Positions 36,629-45,370 of a stretch of DNA of 64,000 nucleotides are shown here, one piece after another. The position numbers were made by a program, and so were the translations under genes. Numbering within the stretch: position 1 is the stretch's first letter; each line of letters begins with the position of its first letter. The DNA is taken from assembly GCF_006715285.1 (NCBI RefSeq), contig NZ_VFMX01000001.1, positions 310,001 to 374,000 on the forward strand, in the 5' to 3' direction. A model generated the notes under the pieces. That model was given only the letters and a program-made list of their open reading frames with translations. It did not search any database and was not told where the DNA came from. The DNA is from Arthrobacter sp. SLBN-83. GTDB lineage: Bacteria > Actinomycetota > Actinomycetes > Actinomycetales > Micrococcaceae.

Positions 36629-37381
36629 GTGACAACCGCCGCAGCCGGAGCAGCCCCCCGCCGTCGAACCCATGACGCGCTGCTGAAAGACATCGAAGCG
36701 GACCTGCGGGCCGGCAAGATCAAGGTCGGCGACCGGCTCCCCGGCGAACGGACCCTGGCGGAAAACTATGGAATCTCCAGGGCGTCCGTCCGCGAAGCCA
36801 TCCGGATCCTCGACGCCATGGGCGTGGTCCGCAGCTCGGTGGGCTCCGGCCCCACCTCCGGTGCCATCGTCGTTTCCGATCCGTCGGCCGGGCTCTCCTC
36901 CGCGCTCCGGCTGCACGTCGCCAGCAACCGCCTGCCGGTCGAGGACATCGTCCAAACGCGCATCCTCCTGGAAACCTGGACTGCCCGTGCCGGCGCCGCA
37001 CGCGAAGGCGGCGACGCGGAGCGGAAACAGGCAGCCCAGCTGCTGGAGGCCATGGACCAGTCGCAGCTGGACCGGGCAACGTTCCACGAGCTGGATGCCC
37101 GGTTCCACGTGGCACTGAGTTCGCTTGCAGGCAACGAGGTGATGGCCACCATCATGGAGTCCCTCAGCGGTTCGATCGTCGACTATGTCAAGGGATCCAT
37201 GGACGCCATGGAGGACTGGCCGGACGTCCTGGAAGTCCTGCGCACCCAACACCACGGGATCTTCGATGCCGTCCAGTCCCGCGACGGCGAGCTCGCCGCG
37301 CGGCTGCTGCGCGAACACATCGAATGGTTCTACCAGCGGGCCGGGGACGCCAAGCCGCCCCAGCCACACACCAATACCTAA
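36629..37381 (+). CDS. lldR: LldR-like FadR/GntR-family repressor
   Basis: 250 residues from GTG 36629 (GGAGGA 8 bases upstream). GntR winged helix: IKVGDRLPGERTLAENYGISRASVREAIRILDAMGVV; FCD ligand domain from about 95, with metal-binding residues such as D-x-x-FH in FHELDARFHVALSSLAGN and H in EHIEWFYQ. It lies inside the lactate locus, and three TNGTNNNACNA sites are in the control region between lutA and lldP. It presumably represses both operons and releases on lactate. Confidence 0.88.
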   Translation: MTTAAAGAAPRRRTHDALLKDIEADLRAGKIKVGDRLPGERTLAENYGISRASVREAIRILDAMGVVRSSVGSGPTSGAIVVSDPSAGLSSALRLHVASNRLPVEDIVQTRILLETWTARAGAAREGGDAERKQAAQLLEAMDQSQLDRATFHELDARFHVALSSLAGNEVMATIMESLSGSIVDYVKGSMDAMEDWPDVLEVLRTQHHGIFDAVQSRDGELAARLLREHIEWFYQRAGDAKPPQPHTNT

Positions 37382-37399
37382 GTTTTCTTGGAGTTACGC

Positions 37400-40228
37400 A
37401 TGCGAACCGCAACGGCAGGAGCCGAATCCCTTATCGACCAGCTGGAGCTGGATACCGTCAGCAGGCGGGACCTGGACCGCCACGCCATGGCACACGACGC
37501 CTCGCACTACCTCCTGGTCCCGCAGGGGGTGGCCACTCCACGCGATGCTGCCGACGTCGGCGCCCTGCTGCGGCGCAGCCGGGAGCTCGGGCTTCCCGCC
37601 ACCTTCCGGTCCGGCGGCACCAGCCTGTCCGGCCAGGCCCTGAGCGACAGCTTATTGATCAACACCCGCCAGCACTTCCGCGGCGTTGAGGTGCTCGACG
37701 GCGGCACCCGGGTCCGCGTGCAGCCCGGCGCCACGGTGCGCAGCGTCAATGCCCGGCTGGCCGCGTTTGGACGCAAGCTCGGCCCGGATCCCGCCAGCGA
37801 AATCGCCTGCACCGTGGGTGGCGTCATCGCCAACAACTCCTCCGGGATGGCCTGCGGCACCGAGTTCAACACCTACCGGACACTGGAATCAATGGTGCTG
37901 GTGTTGCCTTCCGGCACTGTCATCGACACCGCTGATGCCGATGCCGACCGGCGGCTGCGTGAGCTGGAACCGGACCTCCACGAGGGCCTGCTGAGGCTGC
38001 GCCGCCGGGTGGTGGGAAACGATCAGTCCGTCCGCATCATCCGTTCACTGTTCTCCATGAAGAACACCATGGGCTACGGCGTGAACTCCTTCCTGGACTA
38101 CGAACGCCCCATCGACATCCTGATGCACCTCATGATCGGCAGCGAGGGAACCCTCGGCTTCGTGGCCGAGGCCGTCTTCCGCACCATCGAGGTCAAACCC
38201 GCCGTCGCCACCGGGCTGCTGGTCTTCAACACCCTCGGCGCAGCGATGGGAGCCCTGCCGGACCTGGTGGCCACCGGCCTCGCCACCATCGAACTCATGG
38301 ACGCGGCAGCGCTGAAGGTGGCCCAGGCTGCCGCCGACGCCCCCGCCGCCATCAGCACCCTGCCGGTCCAGGGGCACGCCGCACTGCTGGTTGAACACCA
38401 GGGCTCGGACGCCGCCGAGCTGTCCGGCAAGCGCGCAGGGTCGCAGCGGCTGTTCGATTCGCTGGACCTGGCCACACCCTTCGGACTGACCTCGGACCCG
38501 AAAGACCGGGCCGCCCTTTGGCACGTGCGCAAAGGCCTGTACACGGCCGTGGCCGGCGCCCGCCCGTCGGGAACCAATGCGCTGCTGGAGGACATCGTGG
38601 TCCCGGTTCCCGCCCTCGCGGGCACGTGCGGCGAACTGACGCGGCTCTTCCAAGAGCACCAGTACAAGGAATCGGTGATCTTCGGGCACGCCAAGGACGG
38701 AAACGTCCACTTCATGCTCAACGAGCGCTTCGATGATCCGGCCCAACTGCTGCGCTACCAGGCCTTCACCGATGAAATGGTGGACCTGGTCCTCGGCGCC
38801 GGCGGTTCACTCAAGGCCGAGCACGGCACCGGCCGCATCATGGCGCCCTTCGTCCGCCGCCAGTACGGCGACGAGCTCTATGCAGTGATGCGGGAAATCA
38901 AGCGGCTGATCGACCCGCCCAACCTCCTGAACCCGGGCGTGCTGCTCGCCGAGGAGCCCCTCTCCTACATCGAGAACCTGAAGGTGGCCCCCACCGTCGA
39001 GAAGGAAGTGGACCGCTGCGTCGAGTGCGGGTACTGCGAACCGGTGTGCCCCAGCAAGGACATCACGCTTACTCCGCGCCAACGCATCGTGCTTCGGCGC
39101 GACATCGCTGCCGCTGAGCAACGCGGCGACCACGCCCTCGCCGCCAACCTGCGCAAGGACTACGACTACGACGGCGTGCAGACCTGCGCGGCGGACGGCA
39201 TGTGCGTCACCGCCTGCCCGGTGCTGATCAACACCGGGGACCTGGTGCGGCGGCTGCGCAAGGAAAACGCCAACACGCTCGCCGCGGCCGGCTGGAACAA
39301 GGCCGCCGAAAACTGGGGCGCCGTGACCGCCGGCGGCGGACTGGCGCTCACTGTAGCCAAGACCCTGCCGGCGCCGCTGCCCAAGGCCGCCACCGCCGTC
39401 GGCCGTGCCCTGCTGGGGACGGAGACGGTGCCCGCCTACACTGCCGTACTGCCCAGGGGCGGTTCGAAGCGCAGCGCACGCCCGGACCCGGACAGCATCG
39501 CCGTGTTCTTCCCCGCCTGTATTGGCACCATGTTCGGCCCGGCGGATGCTGCCGGAGGCGCCGGGAAGGGTTCGGCCCAGGCCTTCCTGGACCTCTGCGA
39601 GCGGGCTGGTGTGCGGGTCAGCGTTCCGGAAGGGATCGAGAGCCTGTGCTGCGGCACGCCGTGGAAGTCCAAGGGCTTCTCCCAGGGCTACGACGCCATG
39701 GCCGCCAAAGTCCTGGACGGGCTCTACGAGGCCAGCGGCCGGGGCAACCTGCCAGTGGTATGCGATGCCGCCTCCTGCACCGAAGGCCTGGACACCATGA
39801 AGCGCCTGGCGGCTGCTGGCGAAGAGCGGTACGCCGGGCTGCGCTTTGTTGACTCGGTGGAGTTCGTGCACCAGCACGTTCTGGGCCGGCTCACGGTGAC
39901 CGCCCCGCTGAATTCCATCGCCCTGCACCCCACGTGCTCGTCCACCCAGCTGGGGACAAACCCGGCCCTGCTCGAGATCGCCGGGGCCGTAACGGACGAC
40001 GTGTTCGTGCCGCTGAACTGGGGTTGCTGCGCGTTCGCGGGCGACCGCGGCCTGCTTCATCCGGAACTGACGGACTCCGCAACCGACCGGCAGGCCCGCG
40101 AGATCAACGAGCGGGAGTTCGACGCCTACGCCTCCACCAACCGCACCTGCGAGCTGGGAATGTCCAAGGCGACCGGCCACCCGTACCGCCACCTGCTGGA
40201 AATCCTCGAGGAGGCCACCAGGCCCTGA
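37400..40228 (+). CDS. FAD/Fe-S D-lactate dehydrogenase (Dld-II type)
   Basis: 942 residues. FAD-binding PCMH domain (GTSLSGQALSDSLLINTRQHF, about 75-95), FAD-oxidase C-domain with GHAKDGNVHFMLNE and EHGTGRI, two Fe-S sites CVECGYCEPVCP (about 538) and CAADGMCVTACP (about 595), and CCG motifs (PACIGTMFG about 704, LCCGTPW about 750, HPTCSSTQ about 842, GCCAFAG about 875). This fused layout is that of quinone-linked D-lactate (or D-2-hydroxyacid) dehydrogenases. ATG 37400 has TTGGAG 6 bases upstream. It gives the locus D-lactate use besides the L-specific LutABC; a glycolate role is less likely. Confidence 0.9.
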   Translation: MRTATAGAESLIDQLELDTVSRRDLDRHAMAHDASHYLLVPQGVATPRDAADVGALLRRSRELGLPATFRSGGTSLSGQALSDSLLINTRQHFRGVEVLDGGTRVRVQPGATVRSVNARLAAFGRKLGPDPASEIACTVGGVIANNSSGMACGTEFNTYRTLESMVLVLPSGTVIDTADADADRRLRELEPDLHEGLLRLRRRVVGNDQSVRIIRSLFSMKNTMGYGVNSFLDYERPIDILMHLMIGSEGTLGFVAEAVFRTIEVKPAVATGLLVFNTLGAAMGALPDLVATGLATIELMDAAALKVAQAAADAPAAISTLPVQGHAALLVEHQGSDAAELSGKRAGSQRLFDSLDLATPFGLTSDPKDRAALWHVRKGLYTAVAGARPSGTNALLEDIVVPVPALAGTCGELTRLFQEHQYKESVIFGHAKDGNVHFMLNERFDDPAQLLRYQAFTDEMVDLVLGAGGSLKAEHGTGRIMAPFVRRQYGDELYAVMREIKRLIDPPNLLNPGVLLAEEPLSYIENLKVAPTVEKEVDRCVECGYCEPVCPSKDITLTPRQRIVLRRDIAAAEQRGDHALAANLRKDYDYDGVQTCAADGMCVTACPVLINTGDLVRRLRKENANTLAAAGWNKAAENWGAVTAGGGLALTVAKTLPAPLPKAATAVGRALLGTETVPAYTAVLPRGGSKRSARPDPDSIAVFFPACIGTMFGPADAAGGAGKGSAQAFLDLCERAGVRVSVPEGIESLCCGTPWKSKGFSQGYDAMAAKVLDGLYEASGRGNLPVVCDAASCTEGLDTMKRLAAAGEERYAGLRFVDSVEFVHQHVLGRLTVTAPLNSIALHPTCSSTQLGTNPALLEIAGAVTDDVFVPLNWGCCAFAGDRGLLHPELTDSATDRQAREINEREFDAYASTNRTCELGMSKATGHPYRHLLEILEEATRP

Positions 40229-40331
40229 GGCATTTCGCTAGACTGGCCGGGCAAGGACGGATTGGGGGATGCAGGGCGGTGGCGCCGCTGTTTTGCCTGG
40301 TCGGTCGCAGCCAGCGGACCCAGGACCACCG

Positions 40332-40973
40332 ATGACTTTCTTCCAGGACTTTCCCGTCCCTCCCCTGCCGCCCCGGCCTCGGAACACCAGGCACGTCCCG
40401 CCCCCATGGGTAGCCGCTCCCGCTTATGAAGTGCCGGCTGTTGTCCATTTGGGCAGGTTCGTGAGCCGGACTCCCAGTATCGTCGTGGCGCTCAAAAGCG
40501 CGGACGTATTCTCCACTGGCTGCCTGTTCAACCTGTCCTGGGTCTTCCGGAGGGCGGACCAGACGGAGGAGGACTGGGCCGAACTGCAGCACCTGTTCTT
40601 TCATCAGGGCAGGGGCTTTCGCGGCGGCAGCGGGAGGCAGAGCGGACTCCTGTTCGGCGTCGAATTCCCTGACGGTTCAAAGGCCAGCACCGGCAGCCAG
40701 CTACCCTACGGATTGATGGAACCGGGCACCAACCCGGAACCTCCAGTCCTGGCCCTGAACGGCGGCGGGGGCGGCGGGGGCGATGAGGAGTTCTCCGGCA
40801 GCGGGACGCTCTGGCTGTGGCCGCTTCCCCCGGCCGGGGATCTCCGGCTGGTTGCCCAGTGGACGGATTTCGGTTTGGAGGAAACGTCCCTCATGCTCGA
40901 CGGCGGCGCCTTGCGGAGCGCCGCGGCGTCCGTTCAGCCGTACTGGCCGGAGGAGGGGCACACTGATGGGTGA
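40332..40973 (+). CDS. Hypothetical protein
   Basis: 213 residues from ATG 40332 (CAGGA 6 bases upstream). The sequence is soluble: FQDFPVPPLPPRPRNTRHVPPPW at the N-terminus, then strands such as IVVALKSADVFSTGCLFNLSWVFRR, a Gly run (GGGGGGGG at about 148), and GTLWLWPLPPAGDLRLVAQWTDFGLEET. No family recognised. Its last eight bases overlap the next small gene, whose ribosome site AGGAGG lies inside this gene. Confidence 0.65.
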   Translation: MTFFQDFPVPPLPPRPRNTRHVPPPWVAAPAYEVPAVVHLGRFVSRTPSIVVALKSADVFSTGCLFNLSWVFRRADQTEEDWAELQHLFFHQGRGFRGGSGRQSGLLFGVEFPDGSKASTGSQLPYGLMEPGTNPEPPVLALNGGGGGGGDEEFSGSGTLWLWPLPPAGDLRLVAQWTDFGLEETSLMLDGGALRSAAASVQPYWPEEGHTDG

Positions 40974-41127
40974 CCTGACTGGGCTTGTCCTGTTTGCGCT
41001 CTTCGGAGCGATCTTCTTCTACCTCCTGTACGGCGTAATCCGCGCCGCGGTCCGCGACGGCATCCTCCAGGCGGACGAACGGCGCAGGCGCCGTGCTGCG
41101 GAACAGCCGGAACGGCTCGGCGGCTAA
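40966..41127 (+). CDS. Small single-pass membrane protein
   Basis: 53 residues from ATG 40966. One helix (LTGLVLFALFGAIFFYLLYGVI) and a basic tail DERRRRRAAEQ. AGGAGG lies 9 bases upstream, and it overlaps the preceding gene by eight bases. Function unknown; likely partner of the upstream hypothetical protein. Confidence 0.65.
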   Translation: MGDLTGLVLFALFGAIFFYLLYGVIRAAVRDGILQADERRRRRAAEQPERLGG

Positions 41128-41130
41128 CGG

Positions 41131-41433
41131 TCAGGAGGCGGCCGAGGCGTGCTCCGGTGCCGCAGCCTCGTCCGAAAGCGCGGACACGATGCTGCCGTAG
41201 CCCTGCAGGAACATTCGCCGGCCCTGGCCTTCGTCGGTCCACACCCAGATGATGGAGTAGTCGGAGGTCACCGCATCCACTACGCCGGTGCCGGCCAGGG
41301 TTCCTTCGGCGAAACGGACCCTGTCCCCCACCGCCAGCCGCGGATGCCTGGTCCGCTTCCTTCGAGGCCGGGGCGGTGCTGTTTTTCCTGCCATCGCAGG
41401 GTCTGACAGGCAGGTGCTGGTGTGCTGGCGCAT
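41131..41433 (-). CDS. Hypothetical SH3-like (KOW-type) protein
   Basis: 100 residues. A basic N-terminal stretch (APPRPRRKRTRHPRLAVGDRVRFAEGTLAGTGVVDAV) then SIIWVWTDEGQGRRMFLQG. 'GDRVRF..G..G.G.V..V' resembles KOW/SH3-like barrels. Start ATG 41433 has AGAGGAA 4 bases upstream; ATG 41394 is an alternative. It converges with the small membrane gene with a 3-base gap. Confidence 0.65.
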   Translation of the reverse strand: MRQHTSTCLSDPAMAGKTAPPRPRRKRTRHPRLAVGDRVRFAEGTLAGTGVVDAVTSDYSIIWVWTDEGQGRRMFLQGYGSIVSALSDEAAAPEHASAAS

Positions 41434-41553
41434 CGGTTTCCTCTGGCTCGCGTGCGGACGGTCAGCTCATTACGACCCTGCCCGCTGCTCCCAGGTCACG
41501 CACTTCGGCGTGGTGCAGCAAGACTAACGCGGCGGTGCTCCCGGATGCCCAAA

Positions 41554-41599
41554 CGGCCCCCTCGGAACGGAATGTGACTGCTCCGTTCCCAGGGGGCCG
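41554..41599. terminator. Strong hairpin terminator
   Basis: A 17-pair stem of two blocks (CGGCCCCCT and GGAACGGA with their complements, one mismatch) around a 10-base loop, 22 bases past the minus-strand DUF2891 stop. Confidence 0.75.
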
Positions 41600-41620
41600 A
41601 TTGGGTGCCGTAAAGGAAAT

Positions 41621-42718
41621 TCAGTCCAGCGCCGCCACGGATCCCAGCGCGTCCCACGCGAAGCTGGCCAGCCAGTGGGTGGACATGAAGTCGCCGCTCT
41701 CCAGCCCGTGGAGTCCGGCCTTCAGCAGGGGGTCCAGCGCCTCGTTCAGTACAGCCGCAGCAGTGGAGGCCTCCGGGCTGGCGGATTCCCGAAGCGTGGC
41801 GATGATCCTGGCCACCTGTCCGGCGCGGGTCAGGTTCAGCCCGTGGAGGTGTACCAGGTACCCGTCGGTTTCATCCGTGACGCTGACCGGCTGCAGGATG
41901 CGCGACTCCGCGGAAAGCTCCGGAAGGAACCTTGCGAACCATGCAGCGAACTCATCAGCGGTCAGCACGCGGCGCATCAGGTCCGCCTCGCTGAGTCCTG
42001 CGGAAAGGAAGTCCTGGCCGCTCAGTTCCCAGTCACCCGGCCATCCGCGGTCGTTCGCGAACCAGGTGCGGGCCGCCTCCTCGCACGCCGCGGCAGCATC
42101 AGCCCGGCCCAAAGACCGGAACGCATCCAGCATGTAGCCCACACCGAAGGCTGCATTGGTGTGCAGCCCGTGCCGTACGGGGTACTGGGCCTTCTGCATC
42201 CACGCGGTGCTGAGGTCCGCCACGGCATCAACCAGTGGCTCCAGGGCGGTGCCCCACTCACGCAACTGCGCGTCGGAGGACGCGGAACAGGTGGCGGCCA
42301 ACCGCATCAGCCACGCCCAGCCGTACGGCCGCTCCCAGGATGGGTTGGCCAGCAGATAGTCCCGCTCCACCGCCAGCTTGGCCGGGGTCAGGTTGGCGCC
42401 CAGCGCTTCCCTCAGCGACGCGTCGGTGGGGCCGTCTACCCAGGCCGCCGCGCCGCCGTCGGACGCTCCCTCTGGAGCAGCCCCACCAAGGGGTGACCCG
42501 GGGGTGCCGCCCAGCAGGCTGGCTCCCAGCCAGTGCATGTGCACGCAGGAGTGCCAGTCAAAGGAGGTGTAGAACGCCGGGTGGATCTGCTCCGGCGTGG
42601 GCCGGTCCTCGGCGGAAACCTGGGTGTGATGCGCCGAGTGCGGGAAAGGCTCGGAGAGGTTGCCCAGCACCACGGCAGCATAGTCCGGTGCCGCCTGTAC
42701 GCGAAGATCGTTGTCCAT
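41621..42718 (-). CDS. DUF2891 domain-containing protein
   Basis: 365 residues. FYTSFDWHSCVHMHWLGASLL is the DUF2891 start (its 'DWHSxVHxHW' signature), followed by GYMLDAFRSLGRADAAAACEEAARTWF and THWLASFAWDAL at the end. Helical toroid-like protein of unknown activity; conserved His/Asp residues suggest a metal or sugar-type hydrolase. It is the last gene of the DUF969-DUF979-DUF2891 operon, 19 bases after DUF979. The second of two tandem ATGs is preferred for ribosome spacing. Confidence 0.87.
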   Translation of the reverse strand: MDNDLRVQAAPDYAAVVLGNLSEPFPHSAHHTQVSAEDRPTPEQIHPAFYTSFDWHSCVHMHWLGASLLGGTPGSPLGGAAPEGASDGGAAAWVDGPTDASLREALGANLTPAKLAVERDYLLANPSWERPYGWAWLMRLAATCSASSDAQLREWGTALEPLVDAVADLSTAWMQKAQYPVRHGLHTNAAFGVGYMLDAFRSLGRADAAAACEEAARTWFANDRGWPGDWELSGQDFLSAGLSEADLMRRVLTADEFAAWFARFLPELSAESRILQPVSVTDETDGYLVHLHGLNLTRAGQVARIIATLRESASPEASTAAAVLNEALDPLLKAGLHGLESGDFMSTHWLASFAWDALGSVAALD

Positions 42719-42740
42719 CATGCTCCTTTTGTGGAGAGGG

Positions 42741-43712
42741 TTAGTGGAAGGCCAGGAAGTACATCAGCGCGATGTTGACCGCCAGCAGCGGGATGGCCGT
42801 GCCCACCTGCGCCGTGATGACGCCGTACTTGTTCTTCATCTCCAGCAGCGCGGACGGCACCAGGTTGAAGTTGGCAGCCATGGGGGTGCAGAGCGTGCCG
42901 CAGAAGCCGGCCAGCATGCCGATGGCGAAGATGATGGCGGGGTCGCCGTGGAAGGTCTGCACCAGCACCGGCCAGCCGATGGCCGCGGTCATGATCGGGA
43001 AGGCGGCGAAGCCGTTGCCCATCAGCACGGTGAAGAGGAACATGCCGATGCAGTAGACCAGCACGCCGGCGATCAGCGAGCCCTTGGGCAGGAGCCCGGA
43101 GGCCAGGTTGCCCACGGCGGTGCCCACGCCGGCCTTGGTGAAGAGGATGCCGAGCGTGGTGAGCATCTGGGGCAGCAGCGCGGCCCAGCCGATGGATTCC
43201 AGGATGCGGCGGCTTTCGAAGATGGGCGTGGCCGGGTTCTTCGGCTTCAGGATCACAAGGGCGACGACGACGGCGGCTACGGCGCCGATGGCCAGGGCTA
43301 CCAGCGTGGTGTTCTTGGGGTCGAGCAGCGGGGTGCCGCCGATGTTCAGCACGGGCGCGGCCAGCACCAGGATCACGGTGACCAGCGGCAGCGTCAGGGC
43401 CGGGATGAACAGCTTGTTGCCAAAGCGCTTGGCGTAGGACTCACGCTCGGGGCCGGTGGAGGTGCGGGGCTTGCCGTGGCCCAGCAGGCCGGTGGAGGCC
43501 AGCACCACCAGGACCAGGACGGCGACGCCCAGGATCCAGCCCGGTGCGGTGCCTGCCTGGACCCAGGTGCTGTAGAAGAAGCACAGGCCCAGGATGCCCC
43601 AGAAGGCGGAGCTGCCCCAGCGGCGGGGGTGGTTGGTGTCGGCGGCAATCAGGGATGCCCAGGCGACGAACAGAATGCCGATCAGCCAGTAGACGGCTTC
43701 AACGTTGATCAT
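42741..43712 (-). CDS. DUF979 family subunit of putative 5-oxoproline transporter
   Basis: 323 residues with about ten helices. EAVYWLIGILFVAWASLIAAD opens the family; PQMLTTLGILFTKAGVGTAVGN and GNGFAAFPIMTAAIGWPVLV, then LCTPMAANFNLVPSALLEMKNKYGVI, are characteristic. ATG 43712 overlaps the DUF969 stop (ATGA) and has AGGAGAA upstream. DUF969/DUF979 pairs lie next to pyroglutamate-releasing or -using enzymes in many bacteria and are named 5-oxoproline transporter subunits; the pxp genes nearby and a shared operator agree with this. Confidence 0.88.
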   Translation of the reverse strand: MINVEAVYWLIGILFVAWASLIAADTNHPRRWGSSAFWGILGLCFFYSTWVQAGTAPGWILGVAVLVLVVLASTGLLGHGKPRTSTGPERESYAKRFGNKLFIPALTLPLVTVILVLAAPVLNIGGTPLLDPKNTTLVALAIGAVAAVVVALVILKPKNPATPIFESRRILESIGWAALLPQMLTTLGILFTKAGVGTAVGNLASGLLPKGSLIAGVLVYCIGMFLFTVLMGNGFAAFPIMTAAIGWPVLVQTFHGDPAIIFAIGMLAGFCGTLCTPMAANFNLVPSALLEMKNKYGVITAQVGTAIPLLAVNIALMYFLAFH

Positions 43713-44422
43713 TTGGCTTCTCCTGCGGCTTCCTTCGGGGCGGTGAGCTCGTACTCGCGGTATTCCTTGTCCAGTTGCTTGTCCAGGCGCAGGAGCCGGA
43801 AGCCGTGGATGAGGAACGCTGCGATGGCGGTGGGGATGGCCCACAGGGCCAGCTGGAGCGGCTCCAGGTGGAGGTGGTACGTGGTGTCAACGAACGTGGT
43901 GATCAGCAGGATGGAGCCGACGGCGACGAACACGTCCTCGCCGAAGAACACGCCCACGTTGTCCGCACCGGCGGAGTGGCCCTTGATCTTCTCGCTGATC
44001 TTTTCCGGCACGTGGCCGTAGCGGCGCAGCGCGGCGCCCTCGGCCATGGGGAACACCAGCGGGCGGACGGTCTGGGCGTGGCCGCCGATGCTGTTCAGGC
44101 CCACGGCGGCGGTGATCTGGCGGACGGCCAGGTAACCGATGAGCACGCGGCCTGCGGTCAGCTTGGCCAGGCGGCCGATGAGGACCTTGGCCTGCTCCTG
44201 CAGCCCGAAGAATTCGATGATGCCCACCACCGGCAGCACCGCCACGAAGATGGTGACCGAGCGGCTGCTGGCAAAGCCGGTGCCGAACGCATCGAGGATC
44301 TGCGCGGGGTTCATGCCGCCCAGCAGTGCGGTGACGATGCCGGCGACGGTGACGACAATCAGGGGGTTCAGGCGGATGGCGAAGCCAACGATCACCAGCA
44401 GCACCCCGATGAGTACAAGCAT
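43709..44422 (-). CDS. DUF969 family subunit of putative 5-oxoproline transporter
   Basis: 237 residues. ILVIVGFAIRLNPLIVVTVAGIVTALLGG-like N-terminus, RQITAAVGLNSIGGHAQTVRPLVFPMAEGAAL (the family signature) and SAGADNVGVFFGEDVFVAVGSILLITTF. Together with DUF979 it forms one membrane carrier. ATG 44422 has AAGGGA 7 bases upstream; the open frame before it is not used. The palindrome TTGTTCAACAA at 44592-44602 lies 170 bases upstream, between it and the regulator. Confidence 0.88.
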   Translation of the reverse strand: MLVLIGVLLVIVGFAIRLNPLIVVTVAGIVTALLGGMNPAQILDAFGTGFASSRSVTIFVAVLPVVGIIEFFGLQEQAKVLIGRLAKLTAGRVLIGYLAVRQITAAVGLNSIGGHAQTVRPLVFPMAEGAALRRYGHVPEKISEKIKGHSAGADNVGVFFGEDVFVAVGSILLITTFVDTTYHLHLEPLQLALWAIPTAIAAFLIHGFRLLRLDKQLDKEYREYELTAPKEAAGEAK

Positions 44423-44591
44423 GACTATCCCTTCCCAGGGGACCCGTAACGGGTCTTTCAAAGTGGGGGCCGGCGCGTCTGTGCGGTTGGTCGTTGGGTG
44501 TGACGGCGCCGAGGGGCGGGAGCCCCGGTTGCGTTGGGACTGCAGGGTTGTGTGAGCTGCAGAACAACGGTGTGATCTAAAGCATAGCTTT

Positions 44592-44602
44592 TTGTTCAAC
44601 AA
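44592..44602. promoter_or_regulatory. GntR operator in front of the DUF969 operon
   Basis: TTGTTCAACAA, perfect palindrome matching the FadR-family consensus TNGTNNNACNA. The 14-base string TTGTTCAACAATCC occurs again at 50613-50626 in front of pxpA. Confidence 0.85.
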
Positions 44603-44634
44603 TCCTGCAACCCCCTGTAGGAGGGGTTTGGTTC

Positions 44635-45312
44635 CTAGCGGCCGACGGCGTCCAGCAGTTGGGCCTCGGCGCGGTCCAGGTAGGTGGCCAGGAAGTCCGC
44701 TGCCGCGGCTTTGTCCCCCGACTCCAGGAGTTCCACGATGTGCGCGTTGTCCTCCACGTAGGGCTCGTGGAAGGCCGGGTTGGCAGCCATGGAGTGGAAC
44801 ACCAGGCGCATCTCGGCCAGGACCTGGTCCATCAGGCTGTTGAGCCGTTCGCTGCCGGCGCGGTCCACGATGGCGCGGTGGAAGTGTTGGTTGGCGCCGG
44901 CCATGCCGGGAATGTCTCCTTCCGCGGCGGCGGCCCTGGCGGCTTTGATGATGGCCGGCAGCGGCTCGATGGAGGTTTCGCCGGACCACAGCACCGCGGC
45001 CGGCTCCAGGAAGCGGCGCACCCGGTAGATCTCGCGGATGTCGTCCGCGGTGGGGTGGGCCACGAAGACGCCGCGGTTGGGGATGCGGGTGACGATGTGC
45101 TCGGCGTGCAGCGCGGTGAACGCCTCGCGCAGGGTGTTGCGGGACACGCCGAGGGCCTCGCGGAGGGCTTCCTCCGCGAGCTTGGAACCTGGCTTGAGCA
45201 GGCCGGCCTCGATGCGGCTGCGCAGCTGGGCGGCCACCCAGAGGCCCGTTTCGGCGTGCTTGGTGGTCCTGGCTTGGGCTTGGAGATCGGCCAGTACCTC
45301 GTCAAACGTCAT
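44635..45312 (-). CDS. FadR/FCD-type GntR regulator of the 5-oxoproline genes
   Basis: 225 residues. Winged helix RSRIEAGLLKPGSKLAEEALREALGVSRNTLREAFTALHAEHIVTRIPNRGVFVA, FCD ligand domain with EIYRVRRFLEPAAV, NQHFHRAIVDRAGS and HIVELLESGD. ATG 45312 is chosen because the domain starts there; the frame runs further upstream. It lies between the two half-operons that carry identical palindromes, so it probably controls both, responding to 5-oxoproline or glutamate-related compound. Confidence 0.87.
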   Translation of the reverse strand: MTFDEVLADLQAQARTTKHAETGLWVAAQLRSRIEAGLLKPGSKLAEEALREALGVSRNTLREAFTALHAEHIVTRIPNRGVFVAHPTADDIREIYRVRRFLEPAAVLWSGETSIEPLPAIIKAARAAAAEGDIPGMAGANQHFHRAIVDRAGSERLNSLMDQVLAEMRLVFHSMAANPAFHEPYVEDNAHIVELLESGDKAAAADFLATYLDRAEAQLLDAVGR

Positions 45313-45370
45313 GGCACCACGATATCGGGCAGGAGACCGTTGACCCTGTCCGCGTCGGACGTACTCCGCC